Shown here piece after piece: positions 25,940 through 35,632 of a stretch of DNA of 64,000 nt. The translations under genes were made by a program, and so were the position numbers. The notes under the pieces are model-generated. The model was given only the letters and a program-made list of their open reading frames with translations. It did no database searches and was not told where the DNA came from. The number at the start of each line of letters is the position of its first letter. Within the stretch, counting starts at the first letter, position 1. The DNA is from Pinibacter soli (lineage in GTDB: Bacteria; Bacteroidota; Bacteroidia; Chitinophagales; Chitinophagaceae): contig NZ_JASBRG010000007.1 of NCBI RefSeq assembly GCF_029961145.1, forward strand, positions 1,752,173-1,816,172, given 5' to 3'.

Positions 25940-26974
25940 ATGCAAAAATCACATGCACCGGTAAAGCCGGCCAAGAAAAAAAGTATTAAACCCAATGGGA
26001 AGGTAAATCCCACATCTGCAAAGGCAACTTCCCTGGGAACAGCAACAGATAACGGAGAGCCGGAAAACAAATCCTGGGTGGGAAGAATACCACACATAGA
26101 GCCCGGCGTATACGCTGATGGCCTGCCCTATCCCGACTTTAATTATCTCGCGTTTAAGCTGATTCTTAAACCCAACCGGTTCATTTCAAGAGACAGCATG
26201 TTCGACTTCGCAAAAGTGATTAAAGCGCCGGCTGCAGAACACGGTGTTAGTTATAACATCAGTAACTATATTGACGCTCCCACAAAAATTCGCGAGATCA
26301 TTTTTATAGACACAGATGATTTCAGGTTGTACAACAACTCTTTCATTTTGCGTCGCCGCATAACATACGTAAATGGATTCCCCGAAGGCGATCCGGAGAT
26401 TGTCTTCAAGTTTAGAAATGCGGACCTGCAAAAGACGGCAGAAACAGATGTACGGCCGCAAATACAGGGAGATTACCAGGTAAAATTCAAATGCCAGGTA
26501 TTGCCGCTGAAAGAAAAACTCGGCGGCATACGCATTCTGTATTCCAACAATGTGCAGTTCCCGCGCAAAAATGTAACACAGAGTGATGTGCTTTCATTTG
26601 ATGTTATATCGGAGGTATTCCCAGCTTTACAGTCGCTAAAACAGAAAGAGGGAGAAAGAATAAACCTGGTAAATGGCGCCATTGTAGAAGAAGTGCTGCA
26701 AGATATTTGCATGCTGGATTTCGGAGATGGCCTTACCGCAAAAGCGAATGTTGGCATCTGGCGCACCCGTGGAGAGCATCGTCCGCTCATTGGTGAATTT
26801 GCTTACCAGATCAAGTTTAGAGACAGAAAGCAACTAACCCGCGAAGCAATGCAACGTGCCGAAGCATTTTTCCTTTCGCTGCAGTATTCAGCAAAAGATT
26901 GGATGGCTTTGAATGCTACGAAAACGGGCATTGTGTACAGATTGCTCGGCAACCCTCCTAAATCCAACGAGTAA
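25940..26974 (+). CDS. CYTH-like protein of unknown function
   Basis: Not a member I can name. After a basic, disordered 45-residue N terminus, residues 65-300 carry a pattern like the CYTH (triphosphate tunnel) superfamily: a first strand NYLAFKLILKPNRF, then IFIDTDDFRLYNNSFILRRR (DT-x-x-x-x-L and LRxR), EIVFKFRNAD, AETDVRP, and a second half with WRTRGEHRPLIGEFAYQIKF. Such proteins hydrolyse or bind triphosphates or polyphosphate. The usual ExExK signature on strand one is not exact, so activity is doubtful. It is followed three bases later by a FUSC membrane protein, clearly co-expressed. Confidence 0.75.
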   Translation: MQKSHAPVKPAKKKSIKPNGKVNPTSAKATSLGTATDNGEPENKSWVGRIPHIEPGVYADGLPYPDFNYLAFKLILKPNRFISRDSMFDFAKVIKAPAAEHGVSYNISNYIDAPTKIREIIFIDTDDFRLYNNSFILRRRITYVNGFPEGDPEIVFKFRNADLQKTAETDVRPQIQGDYQVKFKCQVLPLKEKLGGIRILYSNNVQFPRKNVTQSDVLSFDVISEVFPALQSLKQKEGERINLVNGAIVEEVLQDICMLDFGDGLTAKANVGIWRTRGEHRPLIGEFAYQIKFRDRKQLTREAMQRAEAFFLSLQYSAKDWMALNATKTGIVYRLLGNPPKSNE

Positions 26975-26977
26975 TAT

Positions 26978-27547
26978 ATGGCGCGACGATCATCACAAAG
27001 GGCTGAAGCGCTGATGAAAAGACTCGGCCTTTCATTCGATCATATTCTTGCAATGAGGTTTGCAGTGAACGTTGCTATTGCCACATGGATCACATGGACT
27101 ACGCTGCGATATCTTGCCGATACCAATCCCATTTGGGCGATCGCATCAATGGTGGCAGCATCAGATCCTCAACCCACAGAGGCGCGTAAAATGTTTCGCG
27201 CAAGGCTTATCAACGTATTGGTTGGCTGCGCAGTCGGCCTTGTATTTCTGCTTATAGGTGGCGCAAAAGAATGGTTGTTGCCCGTTGCGCTTGGCACAAC
27301 TGTGCTCGTTTCATCCTACGTCGTTCGTATTAAAACAATGTGGCGGCAGGCTCCAATTACGGCGGCAGTAGTGATAGCAGCAAGTATTACACACGGAGCT
27401 TCAACAAGAGTAGGTATTGAATACGGTCTGCATAAAGTCGCTGAAGTTATTTTCGGCTGTCTCGTTGGCTTTTTGGTAAGTCTGGCCATGTCAAGAGTCT
27501 GGTTCATTCAACGCACGCCGGAAGAAACAAAAATCTTATCGAAGTAA
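26978..27547 (+). CDS. FUSC-family (aromatic acid exporter-like) membrane protein, half length
   Basis: Inner membrane protein of 189 residues with about five or six membrane segments (for example INVLVGCAVGLVFLLIGGAK, WLLPVALGTTVLVSSYVV, APITAAVVIAASITHG, VIFGCLVGFLVSLAMS). The motif NPIWAIASMVAASDPQPTEA and the short length match the FUSC/ArAE small type rather than full-length exporters. It starts three bases after the CYTH-like gene, so the pair is one operon, suggesting a membrane channel plus a soluble phosphate-binding partner; this pairing is inference. Confidence 0.83.
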   Translation: MARRSSQRAEALMKRLGLSFDHILAMRFAVNVAIATWITWTTLRYLADTNPIWAIASMVAASDPQPTEARKMFRARLINVLVGCAVGLVFLLIGGAKEWLLPVALGTTVLVSSYVVRIKTMWRQAPITAAVVIAASITHGASTRVGIEYGLHKVAEVIFGCLVGFLVSLAMSRVWFIQRTPEETKILSK

Positions 27548-27558
27548 GCTATACCCGG

Positions 27559-27664
27559 AAGAAGTAAAAAGTAAAAAATCAAAATTCAAAAGCTTGCAAC
27601 GAAACCGCACTAAGCAGAAAACAAATCAGCGCAAATCAATATAATCAGCGTCATCTGCGTGCTA
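27559..27664. repeat. two unpaired repeat arms (TCAAAAGT and GTCATCTGCGTGC words)
   Basis: 27559-27591 holds AAGTAAAAAGTAAAAAATC words and 27619-27664 holds AATCAGCGTCATCTGCGTGC words. Neither has its complementary arm in the same gap, so this is a one-armed or decayed composite element. Confidence 0.6.
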
Positions 27665-27670
27665 CCTCCA

Positions 27671-27704
27671 AAAAAGAAGCCCGGCTGAAGTCAATCAGAC
27701 GGGC
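27671..27704 (-). terminator. intrinsic terminator after the ABC-F gene
   Basis: 10-bp stem with one mismatch (27679-27688 with 27695-27704); the minus strand continues into a T-rich tract (complement of 27669-27675). Confidence 0.8.
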
Positions 27705-27727
27705 GTTCAAAAAAATCTAAAACTATC

Positions 27728-29581
<1,854 letters not shown>

Positions 29582-29593
<12 letters not shown>

Positions 29594-30088
29594 TATTTTC
29601 AATTCCAGCGTAAACTCACCTCTATAGGGTTTTTCCGCCATCAAATCCTCGCCTATTAACAATTTGTAAAGTCCTGTCTTCTTAATGTCATAATTAAGCT
29701 CCTTTCCAAATGGGCCATCAGAAGATTTGTCTGGCATAAATATCTGGTTGAACCGGATATTGCCCTTGTCACCAGGAGTTATGATTCTTCCGAAGAGAAC
29801 GCACTTATTTCTAACCTGGAAATTACAAGTTACAGGCGCTGATATCTTAAGAATTCTTACTGTTAAACTATCACCATTTTGCGGCAGTTCCAGGTTCAAA
29901 ACGGAGTCAGTTTGCACGGCACCGTTTTCCGGAGATTTGGCAGGCGAAGTGGCGGCATCCTCAGTGTGTTTTTCGATCCGCTCCTGCGTCAAACTATCTG
30001 CATGCCCCTCGGTGACAGGAGATTTTGAACCATTATTGTTGCAGGAAACAACTACAAGACAGGCAATTAGGATCAATGTGCTTTTCAT
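29582..30088 (-). CDS. small lipoprotein of unknown function
   Basis: From ATG at 30088: lipoprotein signal MKSTLILIACLVVVSC with the acylated Cys at 16; then an acidic, Thr/Ser/Glu-rich disordered stretch (about 20-65), then a beta-rich domain (DSLTVRILKISAPVTCNFQV, YKLLIGEDLMAEKPYRGEFT) that resembles domains binding or capping surfaces but matches no family I recognise. 168 residues. Eight upstream in-frame codons were dropped because the signal peptide starts at 30088. Confidence 0.78.
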
Positions 30089-30125
30089 GAGAAAACTTTG
30101 AGGGATCTGCAAAAAAACTGTTCCT

Positions 30126-30204
30126 CAAGATGTACGGTGTACGACATTCGTTAGGGTGCATCATTCTAAGGCATTTCGTACTGCGTACTTCGTACATCGT
30201 ACAC
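30126..30204. repeat. intergenic inverted repeat, GTACGT-word family
   Basis: Arm 1 (30126-30150, GATGTACGGTGTACGACATT) pairs with arm 2 (30171-30204, TACTTCGTACATCGTACAC). The loop is about 20 bases. Arm 2 ends two bases before the stop codon of the CPBP gene. Confidence 0.75.
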
Positions 30205-30205
30205 G

Positions 30206-31132
30206 TTAATGCCCCCAAAGATTGCCCAGATACCCTCCCACTTCCATCATCCACGCGATGCCAAGATGCACCATTAAACCACCAAGGATGGAACGGGTTC
30301 TGTAGGTGATACAGCCCAATAAAAATCCGCCGAAGAAACTCGAAATACATTCCAGCAAAGGCTTGCCAAAATGAATGCTGCAGTAAAATGCGGCCATTGG
30401 CAAAATGGCATCGGGACCAACGTATCTCGCAAATGCTATCACTAAAAAGCCTCGAAAAAAAAGTTCGATACTTACAAAGTCAAGTCCGTAAGAAATCTCA
30501 TAAAGCAAATGATAAAACCAGTTGTTTGAAGTATGTTCATCGATGAAATAGATGTTCTTCATTTTTGGATAAGCGTTCAAAAAATCATGCTGCGTAGAAG
30601 CGAAAGTTATCAGCGGGATCATGCATAAGAGCATGACAGCATAAGGTTGCCATACAAAACCTTTTGTTGTTAGGCCCCAAAAACTTTCATCGTTTTGCCA
30701 TATTTTTCTTGCCAGCCACAACAAACAAACTGTAATGCATAATCGAAGTGGCAAGTCAACAATAATACTCACGTATTGCGACCATGGTGACACCAAAACC
30801 TGATTGAGCAAGGGTTTCCAGCCGCCTGCACTTACCTTGACAGCAAATATTGCCGGCGCAACAAAGACCAACACCCAAAAAAATTTATCTTTTGTCAGTA
30901 GTTCTTTTTTGAAAAGAAAAATAATTAGATAAGGAATGATGAAGGCTGTTAAATAGATAAAATAAAACCCCCAAAATTGCTTTACACCTCTATAACCGTA
31001 AATAACTTCTGTTTCTATATGATAAGTGTAATTCAAAGTGATGAGCATTGCTACAACTGGAATAACACATAGCAATATGCGCTTATCAATAATAGAAAAG
31101 GAATACTTTATGTAGGTGAAAATTGTTTTCAA
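30206..31132 (-). CDS. CPBP-family intramembrane protease-like protein
   Basis: Multi-pass inner membrane protein (308 residues, about eight membrane segments). The C-terminal third carries CPBP/Abi motifs: VSIELFFRGFLVIAFARYVG, then FYCSIHFGKPLLE and MVHLGIAWMME. In active members motif 1 is EExxxR; here the first Glu is replaced (IELFFR), leaving one Glu and the Arg, so activity is uncertain. The start codon appears to be TTG at 31132, which lies inside the border of a repeat arm. The natural role of bacterial CPBP proteins is often self-immunity or membrane-protein processing. Confidence 0.8.
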   Translation of the reverse strand: MKTIFTYIKYSFSIIDKRILLCVIPVVAMLITLNYTYHIETEVIYGYRGVKQFWGFYFIYLTAFIIPYLIIFLFKKELLTKDKFFWVLVFVAPAIFAVKVSAGGWKPLLNQVLVSPWSQYVSIIVDLPLRLCITVCLLWLARKIWQNDESFWGLTTKGFVWQPYAVMLLCMIPLITFASTQHDFLNAYPKMKNIYFIDEHTSNNWFYHLLYEISYGLDFVSIELFFRGFLVIAFARYVGPDAILPMAAFYCSIHFGKPLLECISSFFGGFLLGCITYRTRSILGGLMVHLGIAWMMEVGGYLGNLWGH

Positions 31133-31356
31133 ACGATGATTTTATGGAACGCAGATTTTGATGATCGTGAAGATATGTTATGATTTGACAAGTCGACACT
31201 CAAAATCAAAATTAAAAAATCAAAACTTTGACCCTAATAATTAAGACAGGGAGATAAACAAACTCCGTTGAAGACTGGAAGCAACAAACAAAAGGAAGAT
31301 TAACCTATAAAAATCAGTGGAAATCATGACAAATCTGCGTCATCTGCGTGCTTCTC
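31131..31356. repeat. intergenic inverted repeat, GCAGATTTTGATGAT words
   Basis: Arm 1 (31131-31189: GGAACGCAGATTTTGATGAT and following) pairs with arm 2 (31309-31356: GGAAATCATGACAAATCTGC and the ATCTGCGTGC end). A TCAAAATTAAAAAATCAAAA stretch lies in the loop. It runs from the CPBP start to the stop of plsX. Confidence 0.7.
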
Positions 31357-32298
31357 TCAGCTCTTAAAGCTCTCCTGCATTTTATCCAGGAAATTCGAGT
31401 CGATCATTTTTGCAGCAAGTTTAATCATGTTCATGAATGCCTTGGCGTGGGAAATGCCGTGGCCGATAATTACAGGTTTGGAAACCCCAAGAACGGGCGT
31501 TCCTCCGTAATTTTCGAAGTTGAATTGCTCAAGGTATTCGTGGCGAATGCCTTTTTGATGGGTGATCTCGTAAAAAGATTCAGCCATTTTGAGAATCACA
31601 TTTCCGGTAAATCCTTCGCAAACCATTACGTCTGCTTTGTCAATGAAAATATCCCGGCCCTCTATGTTTCCTACAAAGTTGATCTGGTTATTTTCTTTCA
31701 ACAAAGGATATGTTCCTTGCGCAAGAATATTACCTTTTCCTTCTTCTTCGCCTATGTTTACCAATCCCACTTTAGGATTTTCAATGCCCAAAATGTATTT
31801 GGAATAAAGCGATCCAAGAATAGCAAATTGATTCAGATGTTCCGGCTTGCAATCTGCATTGAGGCCTACATCTAATAACAAACCAGCGGTACCGTCTTGC
31901 TTTGGAATAATTGTAGAAATAGTGGGGCGCAAAATACCTTCAATAGCTTTGATGCTGTACATGGCTCCTACCAGCATGGCGCCGGTGTTGCCTGCACTGA
32001 TAAAGGCATCGATCTTTCCTTTTGCCAAAGCGTAAAAACCAACAGCTATAGAGGACTGTTGTTTTTCCTTAAGGGCTTTCGTGGGGTGCTCGTTCATCTC
32101 AATTACCTGAGGAGCGTGCACCACGGAAATATTTGGAGCGTTTAAATTAAACTGCTCCAAAAGCGGACGAACTTTTTCTTCGTCACCGAAAAGCACAAAA
32201 TTAGCCGGAGAAACATGTTCATTCATGAATAGATGAAGGCCCTTCACAGCTTCCAGCGGTGCAAAGTCTCCACCCATTATGTCTAATCCAATGTTCAT
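31357..32298 (-). CDS. plsX: phosphate acyltransferase PlsX
   Basis: Makes acyl-phosphate from acyl-ACP at the membrane surface, the first step of phospholipid synthesis by the PlsX/PlsY route. MNIGLDIMGGDFAPLEAVKG, AFISAGNTGAMLVGAMYSIK, LLLDVGLNADCKPEHLNQFA, VCEGFTGNVILKMAES and HGISHAKAFMNMIK are family motifs. 313 residues, ATG at 32298. The order yceD-rpmF-plsX is conserved across bacteria; fabH, which often follows, is absent here. Confidence 0.97.
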   Translation of the reverse strand: MNIGLDIMGGDFAPLEAVKGLHLFMNEHVSPANFVLFGDEEKVRPLLEQFNLNAPNISVVHAPQVIEMNEHPTKALKEKQQSSIAVGFYALAKGKIDAFISAGNTGAMLVGAMYSIKAIEGILRPTISTIIPKQDGTAGLLLDVGLNADCKPEHLNQFAILGSLYSKYILGIENPKVGLVNIGEEEGKGNILAQGTYPLLKENNQINFVGNIEGRDIFIDKADVMVCEGFTGNVILKMAESFYEITHQKGIRHEYLEQFNFENYGGTPVLGVSKPVIIGHGISHAKAFMNMIKLAAKMIDSNFLDKMQESFKS

Positions 32299-32336
32299 CT
32301 CCGGCCAAGCTATTAAATAAATCTTTTAACTAAGGA

Positions 32337-32531
32337 CTATTTCTTGATGGGCGATTTTTCAGCTACCAATTTACCTTTGTAGAACAATTTACCTTCGCTC
32401 ACGTGTGCACGATGACGTACGTGTGTTTCACCAGTTGTGCTGTCTACACTCAAAGTTGTTGTTTCAGCTTTGTAGTGTGTTCTTCTTTTAGCAGAACGTT
32501 GCTGTGAATGACGTCGTTTGGGATTTGGCAT
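32337..32531 (-). CDS. rpmF: 50S ribosomal protein L32
   Basis: 64-residue basic protein: MPNPKRRHSQQRSAKRRTHY, then HYKAETTTLSVDSTTGE. The Cys pairs of zinc-binding L32 are missing, so this is the zinc-free type, as with L36 in this window. It lies between yceD and plsX in their usual operon, 26 bases after yceD and 38 before plsX. Confidence 0.96.
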   Translation of the reverse strand: MPNPKRRHSQQRSAKRRTHYKAETTTLSVDSTTGETHVRHRAHVSEGKLFYKGKLVAEKSPIKK

Positions 32532-32557
32532 AACTCAACAATTTATAATACAAATAA

Positions 32558-33103
32558 TCAATTATCTAAATCTTTAAATTTCTCTAACCCTTTCCAGATG
32601 GGGTTTTGGGTTTCATTGTTCCCGGTATCCATCTTCTTCAACATATCAAGAACCTCTTTGTTACATTTTGGTCCGCCCATTTCATCTTCACTGCACATTT
32701 TCTGCATCGGGATGCTAAGGTTAATAAACTCATAGATCCAATCGGATACATGTAAATGGCTCTCGGTTCTGGAAATATAATAAACATCGGGATCTTCCTC
32801 TTGTTCATTCATTTCTTCCGGGTTTTCCACCAGTTTTACGACTATGTTAAATTCGTCCCACAAATTAAATGGGAGCGGATTTCCACACCTGTCGCAAACT
32901 ACTTCCAGCCTGCCACCAATTTCAAATTTCAACAACATAAAGCCGGTCTTCTTATCAAGACTTAACTTTACAGTGGCGTCTACATTTGAAAAATCCTGCG
33001 CCTGGTACGCTTCAAAGAATTTATCTTTAATTTCATAGTTATATTCATGAACACCAGGCTTTAAACCCACAAATGCTATATCAAATTCCCTACGATGACT
33101 CAT
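32558..33103 (-). CDS. YceD/DUF177 family protein
   Basis: Member of the YceD family, linked to 23S rRNA maturation in some bacteria and plants. From ATG at 33103 (MSHRREFDIAFVGLKPGVHE): VVCDRCGNPLPFNLWDEFNI (about 80-100) and INLSIPMQKMCSEDEMGGPK with Cys near 140-150 are the conserved parts. 181 residues. Twenty-six longer in-frame codons were dropped, because a -7 box lies 22 bases upstream of 33103. First gene of the yceD-rpmF-plsX operon. Confidence 0.93.
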   Translation of the reverse strand: MSHRREFDIAFVGLKPGVHEYNYEIKDKFFEAYQAQDFSNVDATVKLSLDKKTGFMLLKFEIGGRLEVVCDRCGNPLPFNLWDEFNIVVKLVENPEEMNEQEEDPDVYYISRTESHLHVSDWIYEFINLSIPMQKMCSEDEMGGPKCNKEVLDMLKKMDTGNNETQNPIWKGLEKFKDLDN

Positions 33104-33125
33104 GAATGCCCTTTTAAAGAGTTTG

Positions 33126-33133
33126 CAAAGGTA
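33126..33133 (-). promoter_or_regulatory. -7 box for yceD-rpmF-plsX (TACCTTTG)
   Basis: Exact TAnnTTTG match followed by CA on the minus strand, 22 bases before the ATG at 33103. It overlaps the longer open frame and so argues against the upstream start. Confidence 0.65.
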
Positions 33134-33268
33134 AGGGATATTTTTGGAAAAATATCTTTCTCTTAAAACAAATTTAATCAACTAGTTAATATTCTCACTG
33201 TCCAATTTTTTCCACAGCTCACCGTCCCGAAAATGGAATAATTTTTTAACGTGTTCAAAATAAATGAC

Positions 33269-33466
33269 ATGGCTAAGAAATCCATTATAAATCAACCTGA
33301 TCAGAACAAGCATTCGGGCAAACCCGATCCGAAAAAACTTAGCAGTGACCCAAAGCACCAGGCAGAACTACACAAAAGAACGAACAAAAAAGGGTACAAT
33401 GAGCAAACGACCGGCAATACTCCGGGAGCTGAGAAAACATCGAATGAAGACAAGCATGATGGTTAA
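33269..33466 (+). CDS. 65-residue hydrophilic protein, unknown
   Basis: Small, very polar and basic protein from ATG at 33269: MAKKSIINQPDQNKHSGKPD, then KLSSDPKHQAELHKRTNKKG, and an acidic end. No Trp or Cys and hardly any hydrophobic residue, so it is probably disordered, as for stress or hydrophilin-like proteins. It lies 100 bases before Ku on the same strand, separated by a repeat element. A GTG six codons upstream is also in frame. Coding status is likely but unproven. Confidence 0.6.
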   Translation: MAKKSIINQPDQNKHSGKPDPKKLSSDPKHQAELHKRTNKKGYNEQTTGNTPGAEKTSNEDKHDG

Positions 33467-33469
33467 AGC

Positions 33470-33538
33470 TAAATGCCAAATGCCTAACGTTTAACGCATG
33501 TTGGTACTGCTTTTTGCGTTAAGCATTTGGCGTTCTGT
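33470..33538. repeat. intergenic inverted repeat, GCGTTAAGCATTTGGC-word family
   Basis: Arm 1 (33470-33501: AAATGCCAAATGCCTAACGT and TTAACGCATG) pairs with arm 2 (33517-33538: GCGTTAAGCATTTGGCGTTC). A related one-armed copy lies at 52416-52466. Confidence 0.7.
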
Positions 33539-33570
33539 AGTAATGCAATAAAAACTAAAAACTTCAAACC

Positions 33571-34344
33571 ATGAGAGCAATTTGGACCGGATCACTGGGC
33601 TTCGGCCTGGTTAACATCCCTGTTAAATTGTATAGTGCTGTGGAAGACAGCAATTTAGATCTTGATATGCTGGACAAAAAGGATCATTCGCACATAAAAT
33701 TTATGCGGGTGAATGAAAAAACCGGCAAAGAAGTGAAGTGGGAAAACATTGTAAAAGGCTATGACCTCGATGGCAAATACGTGATACTGACGGATGAAGA
33801 TTTCCAAAAAGCCAGTCCGGAAAAGACCAAACATATTGAGATCCTGCAGTTTGTGGAACAAGCAGAGGTTGATTCAATGTATTATGAGTCGCCTTATTAC
33901 CTGGCGCCGGAAAAAACGGGCACTAAAGCTTATGCCCTTTTGCGGGACGCATTACAGAAATCAGGTAAGGCAGGCGTGGGCACATATGTTTTGAGAAACA
34001 AGGAAAATATCGGCTTGATTAAAGTATCGGGCGACGCACTAGTGTTGAACAAAATGAGGTTTGGAGAAGAAATACGTTCGTCAAAGGAATTGAACCTTCC
34101 TGAAGCCAATCCCAAAGCGACAGAGCTAAAAATGGCGATGGCGCTGATCGACCAGCTTACGGAGAAGTTTGATATGTCGAAATATCATGACACTTATTCT
34201 GACGAGCTGATGAAACTGATCAAAGCGAAAGCAAAAGGAAAGGTCATCACGCCTGCTCCGCTTAAATTGGTGCATTCAAAATCGCAAGATCTGATGTCGC
34301 AATTGAAAGCGAGTTTAGAAGGAAGAAAAAAGAAAGCTTCTTAA
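33571..34344 (+). CDS. ku: Ku DNA end-binding protein
   Basis: Homodimeric ring protein of bacterial non-homologous end joining; it binds double-strand ends and recruits LigD. MRAIWTGSLGFGLVNIPVKL at the start, the central beta-barrel (YYESPYYLAPEKTGTKAYAL, about 108-128), VGTYVLRNKENIGLIKVSGD, and a basic tail (GRKKKAS) typical of bacterial Ku. 257 residues. A LigD polymerase domain gene follows 174 bases downstream on the same strand. Confidence 0.97.
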   Translation: MRAIWTGSLGFGLVNIPVKLYSAVEDSNLDLDMLDKKDHSHIKFMRVNEKTGKEVKWENIVKGYDLDGKYVILTDEDFQKASPEKTKHIEILQFVEQAEVDSMYYESPYYLAPEKTGTKAYALLRDALQKSGKAGVGTYVLRNKENIGLIKVSGDALVLNKMRFGEEIRSSKELNLPEANPKATELKMAMALIDQLTEKFDMSKYHDTYSDELMKLIKAKAKGKVITPAPLKLVHSKSQDLMSQLKASLEGRKKKAS

Positions 34345-34495
34345 TTAATTGAAAGTTGAAAGTTGAAAATGCAGGGGCGAGTTGCATTCGTCCTACGGCC
34401 TTACAGATGTTGCAATAAACGATAACGAAAGCTGTGTAGAAACCAATCCCTTTCCGGCCTTTGTTTTCTCTTTGCGCCTTTGCGTGAAATTCACT
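34342..34495. repeat. two repeat arms of different families between Ku and LigD-Pol
   Basis: 34342-34374 holds TTGAAAGTTGAAAGTTGAAA words that begin at the Ku stop codon; 34461-34495 holds TCTCTTTGCGCCTTTGCGTG. The two arms are not complementary to each other. The second is the complement of the arm at 29489-29522. Confidence 0.6.
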
Positions 34496-34517
34496 CAAAA
34501 AACAACAAAATCATTTT

Positions 34518-35426
34518 ATGGAAAATACAGTCACCGTCGATAAGCACACTTTGGAGTTTACAAACCTGGATAAGATCTATTGGCCAAAGGAAAAATTTAC
34601 CAAAGGCGATGTGATTCTCTATTATGAAAAGATCGCTCCTTACATTTTGCCTTATTTAAAGAACAGGCCTTTATCACTTTTGCGTCACCCAAATGGTATT
34701 GAACAGCCCGCATTTTTCCATAAAGATGCGGGCGATAATGCACCGCAGTGGATGACGAAATTTGAGATATTTTCCGAGTCTGCCAACAAGGATATCAATT
34801 ACATTGTATGCAACAACAAAGCGACATTATTGTACGTCGCAAACCTCGGCAGCATTGAAATCAACCCGTGGAACTCTACTATCAAAAAACCTGACAATCC
34901 TGATTACATTGTTATTGATATTGATCCTTCTGACGGAAACACTTTTGACCAGGTGGTGGAAACGGGTTTGGCGGTGAAAGAAGTTTTAGACAAAGCGGGA
35001 ATTGATGGTTATTGCAAAACGTCGGGAGCATCCGGATTGCATATATATATTCCTTTTGGAGCAAAATACAATTACGATCAGGCGAGGGATTTCGCGCATG
35101 TGATCGCTTCTCTTACCGTTGAATTATTACCAGATTTCACAACGCTTGAACGTTCATTATCAAAGCGCGGCAAGAACAATATTTATATTGATTTTTTGCA
35201 AAACAGAAGGGGACAAACACTAGCTTGTGCATACAGCATTCGCCCTAAGCCCGGAGCCACCGTATCCACTCCTTTGGAATGGAAAGAAGTCAAAAAAGGT
35301 TTGACGCCTGCACAATTTGATTTTAAAAACATCTTCAAGAGGGTTGAAAAAAAGGGAGATTTATTTGCGCCCGTGTTGGAGAAAGGAATTGATTTGAAGA
35401 AAGCGTTGAAGAACCTGGGCGTGTGA
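34518..35426 (+). CDS. stand-alone LigD polymerase (primase-polymerase) domain
   Basis: Archaeo-eukaryotic-primase-like polymerase of NHEJ that fills gaps at broken ends, preferring ribonucleotides. LTFLNLDKIYWPKE-like start (LEFTNLDKIYWPKEKFTKGD), the catalytic DxD in VIDIDPSDGNT near 137, the second motif KTSGASGLHIYIPFG near 165-180, and the third Asp in NIYIDFLQNRRGQTLA near 225. 302 residues, so only the polymerase domain is present, without nuclease or ligase domains. The ligase must be encoded elsewhere. The stop codon abuts a repeat arm. Confidence 0.95.
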   Translation: MENTVTVDKHTLEFTNLDKIYWPKEKFTKGDVILYYEKIAPYILPYLKNRPLSLLRHPNGIEQPAFFHKDAGDNAPQWMTKFEIFSESANKDINYIVCNNKATLLYVANLGSIEINPWNSTIKKPDNPDYIVIDIDPSDGNTFDQVVETGLAVKEVLDKAGIDGYCKTSGASGLHIYIPFGAKYNYDQARDFAHVIASLTVELLPDFTTLERSLSKRGKNNIYIDFLQNRRGQTLACAYSIRPKPGATVSTPLEWKEVKKGLTPAQFDFKNIFKRVEKKGDLFAPVLEKGIDLKKALKNLGV

Positions 35427-35632
35427 GAGGGCACGCAGATGACACTGATTTAGCTGATTAACACAAATTTGATTGCACACGGATGACACGGATTGGACGG
35501 ATTTATTTTCGACACATGTTTGAAGTGCTTAAAAAAATATATCTGAGAAAAATTCTCAAATCATATTATCTGCTTGCTATAAAAAGATCCGTGTAAATCC
35601 GTCCAATCCGTGTCATTCGTGTGCCAATTTAC
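35425..35632. repeat. intergenic inverted repeat with a 31-base near-perfect stem
   Basis: 35475-35505 pairs with 35594-35624 at 30 of 31 positions (CACACGGATGACACGGATTG and GACGGATTTA in arm 1). A further related arm (GCACGCAGATGACACTGATT) lies at 35431-35470. The loop is about 88 bases and contains TGAGAA/TTCTCA. Arm 2 runs into the coding end of the next gene and supplies its last residues (AHE) and stop. Confidence 0.85.
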
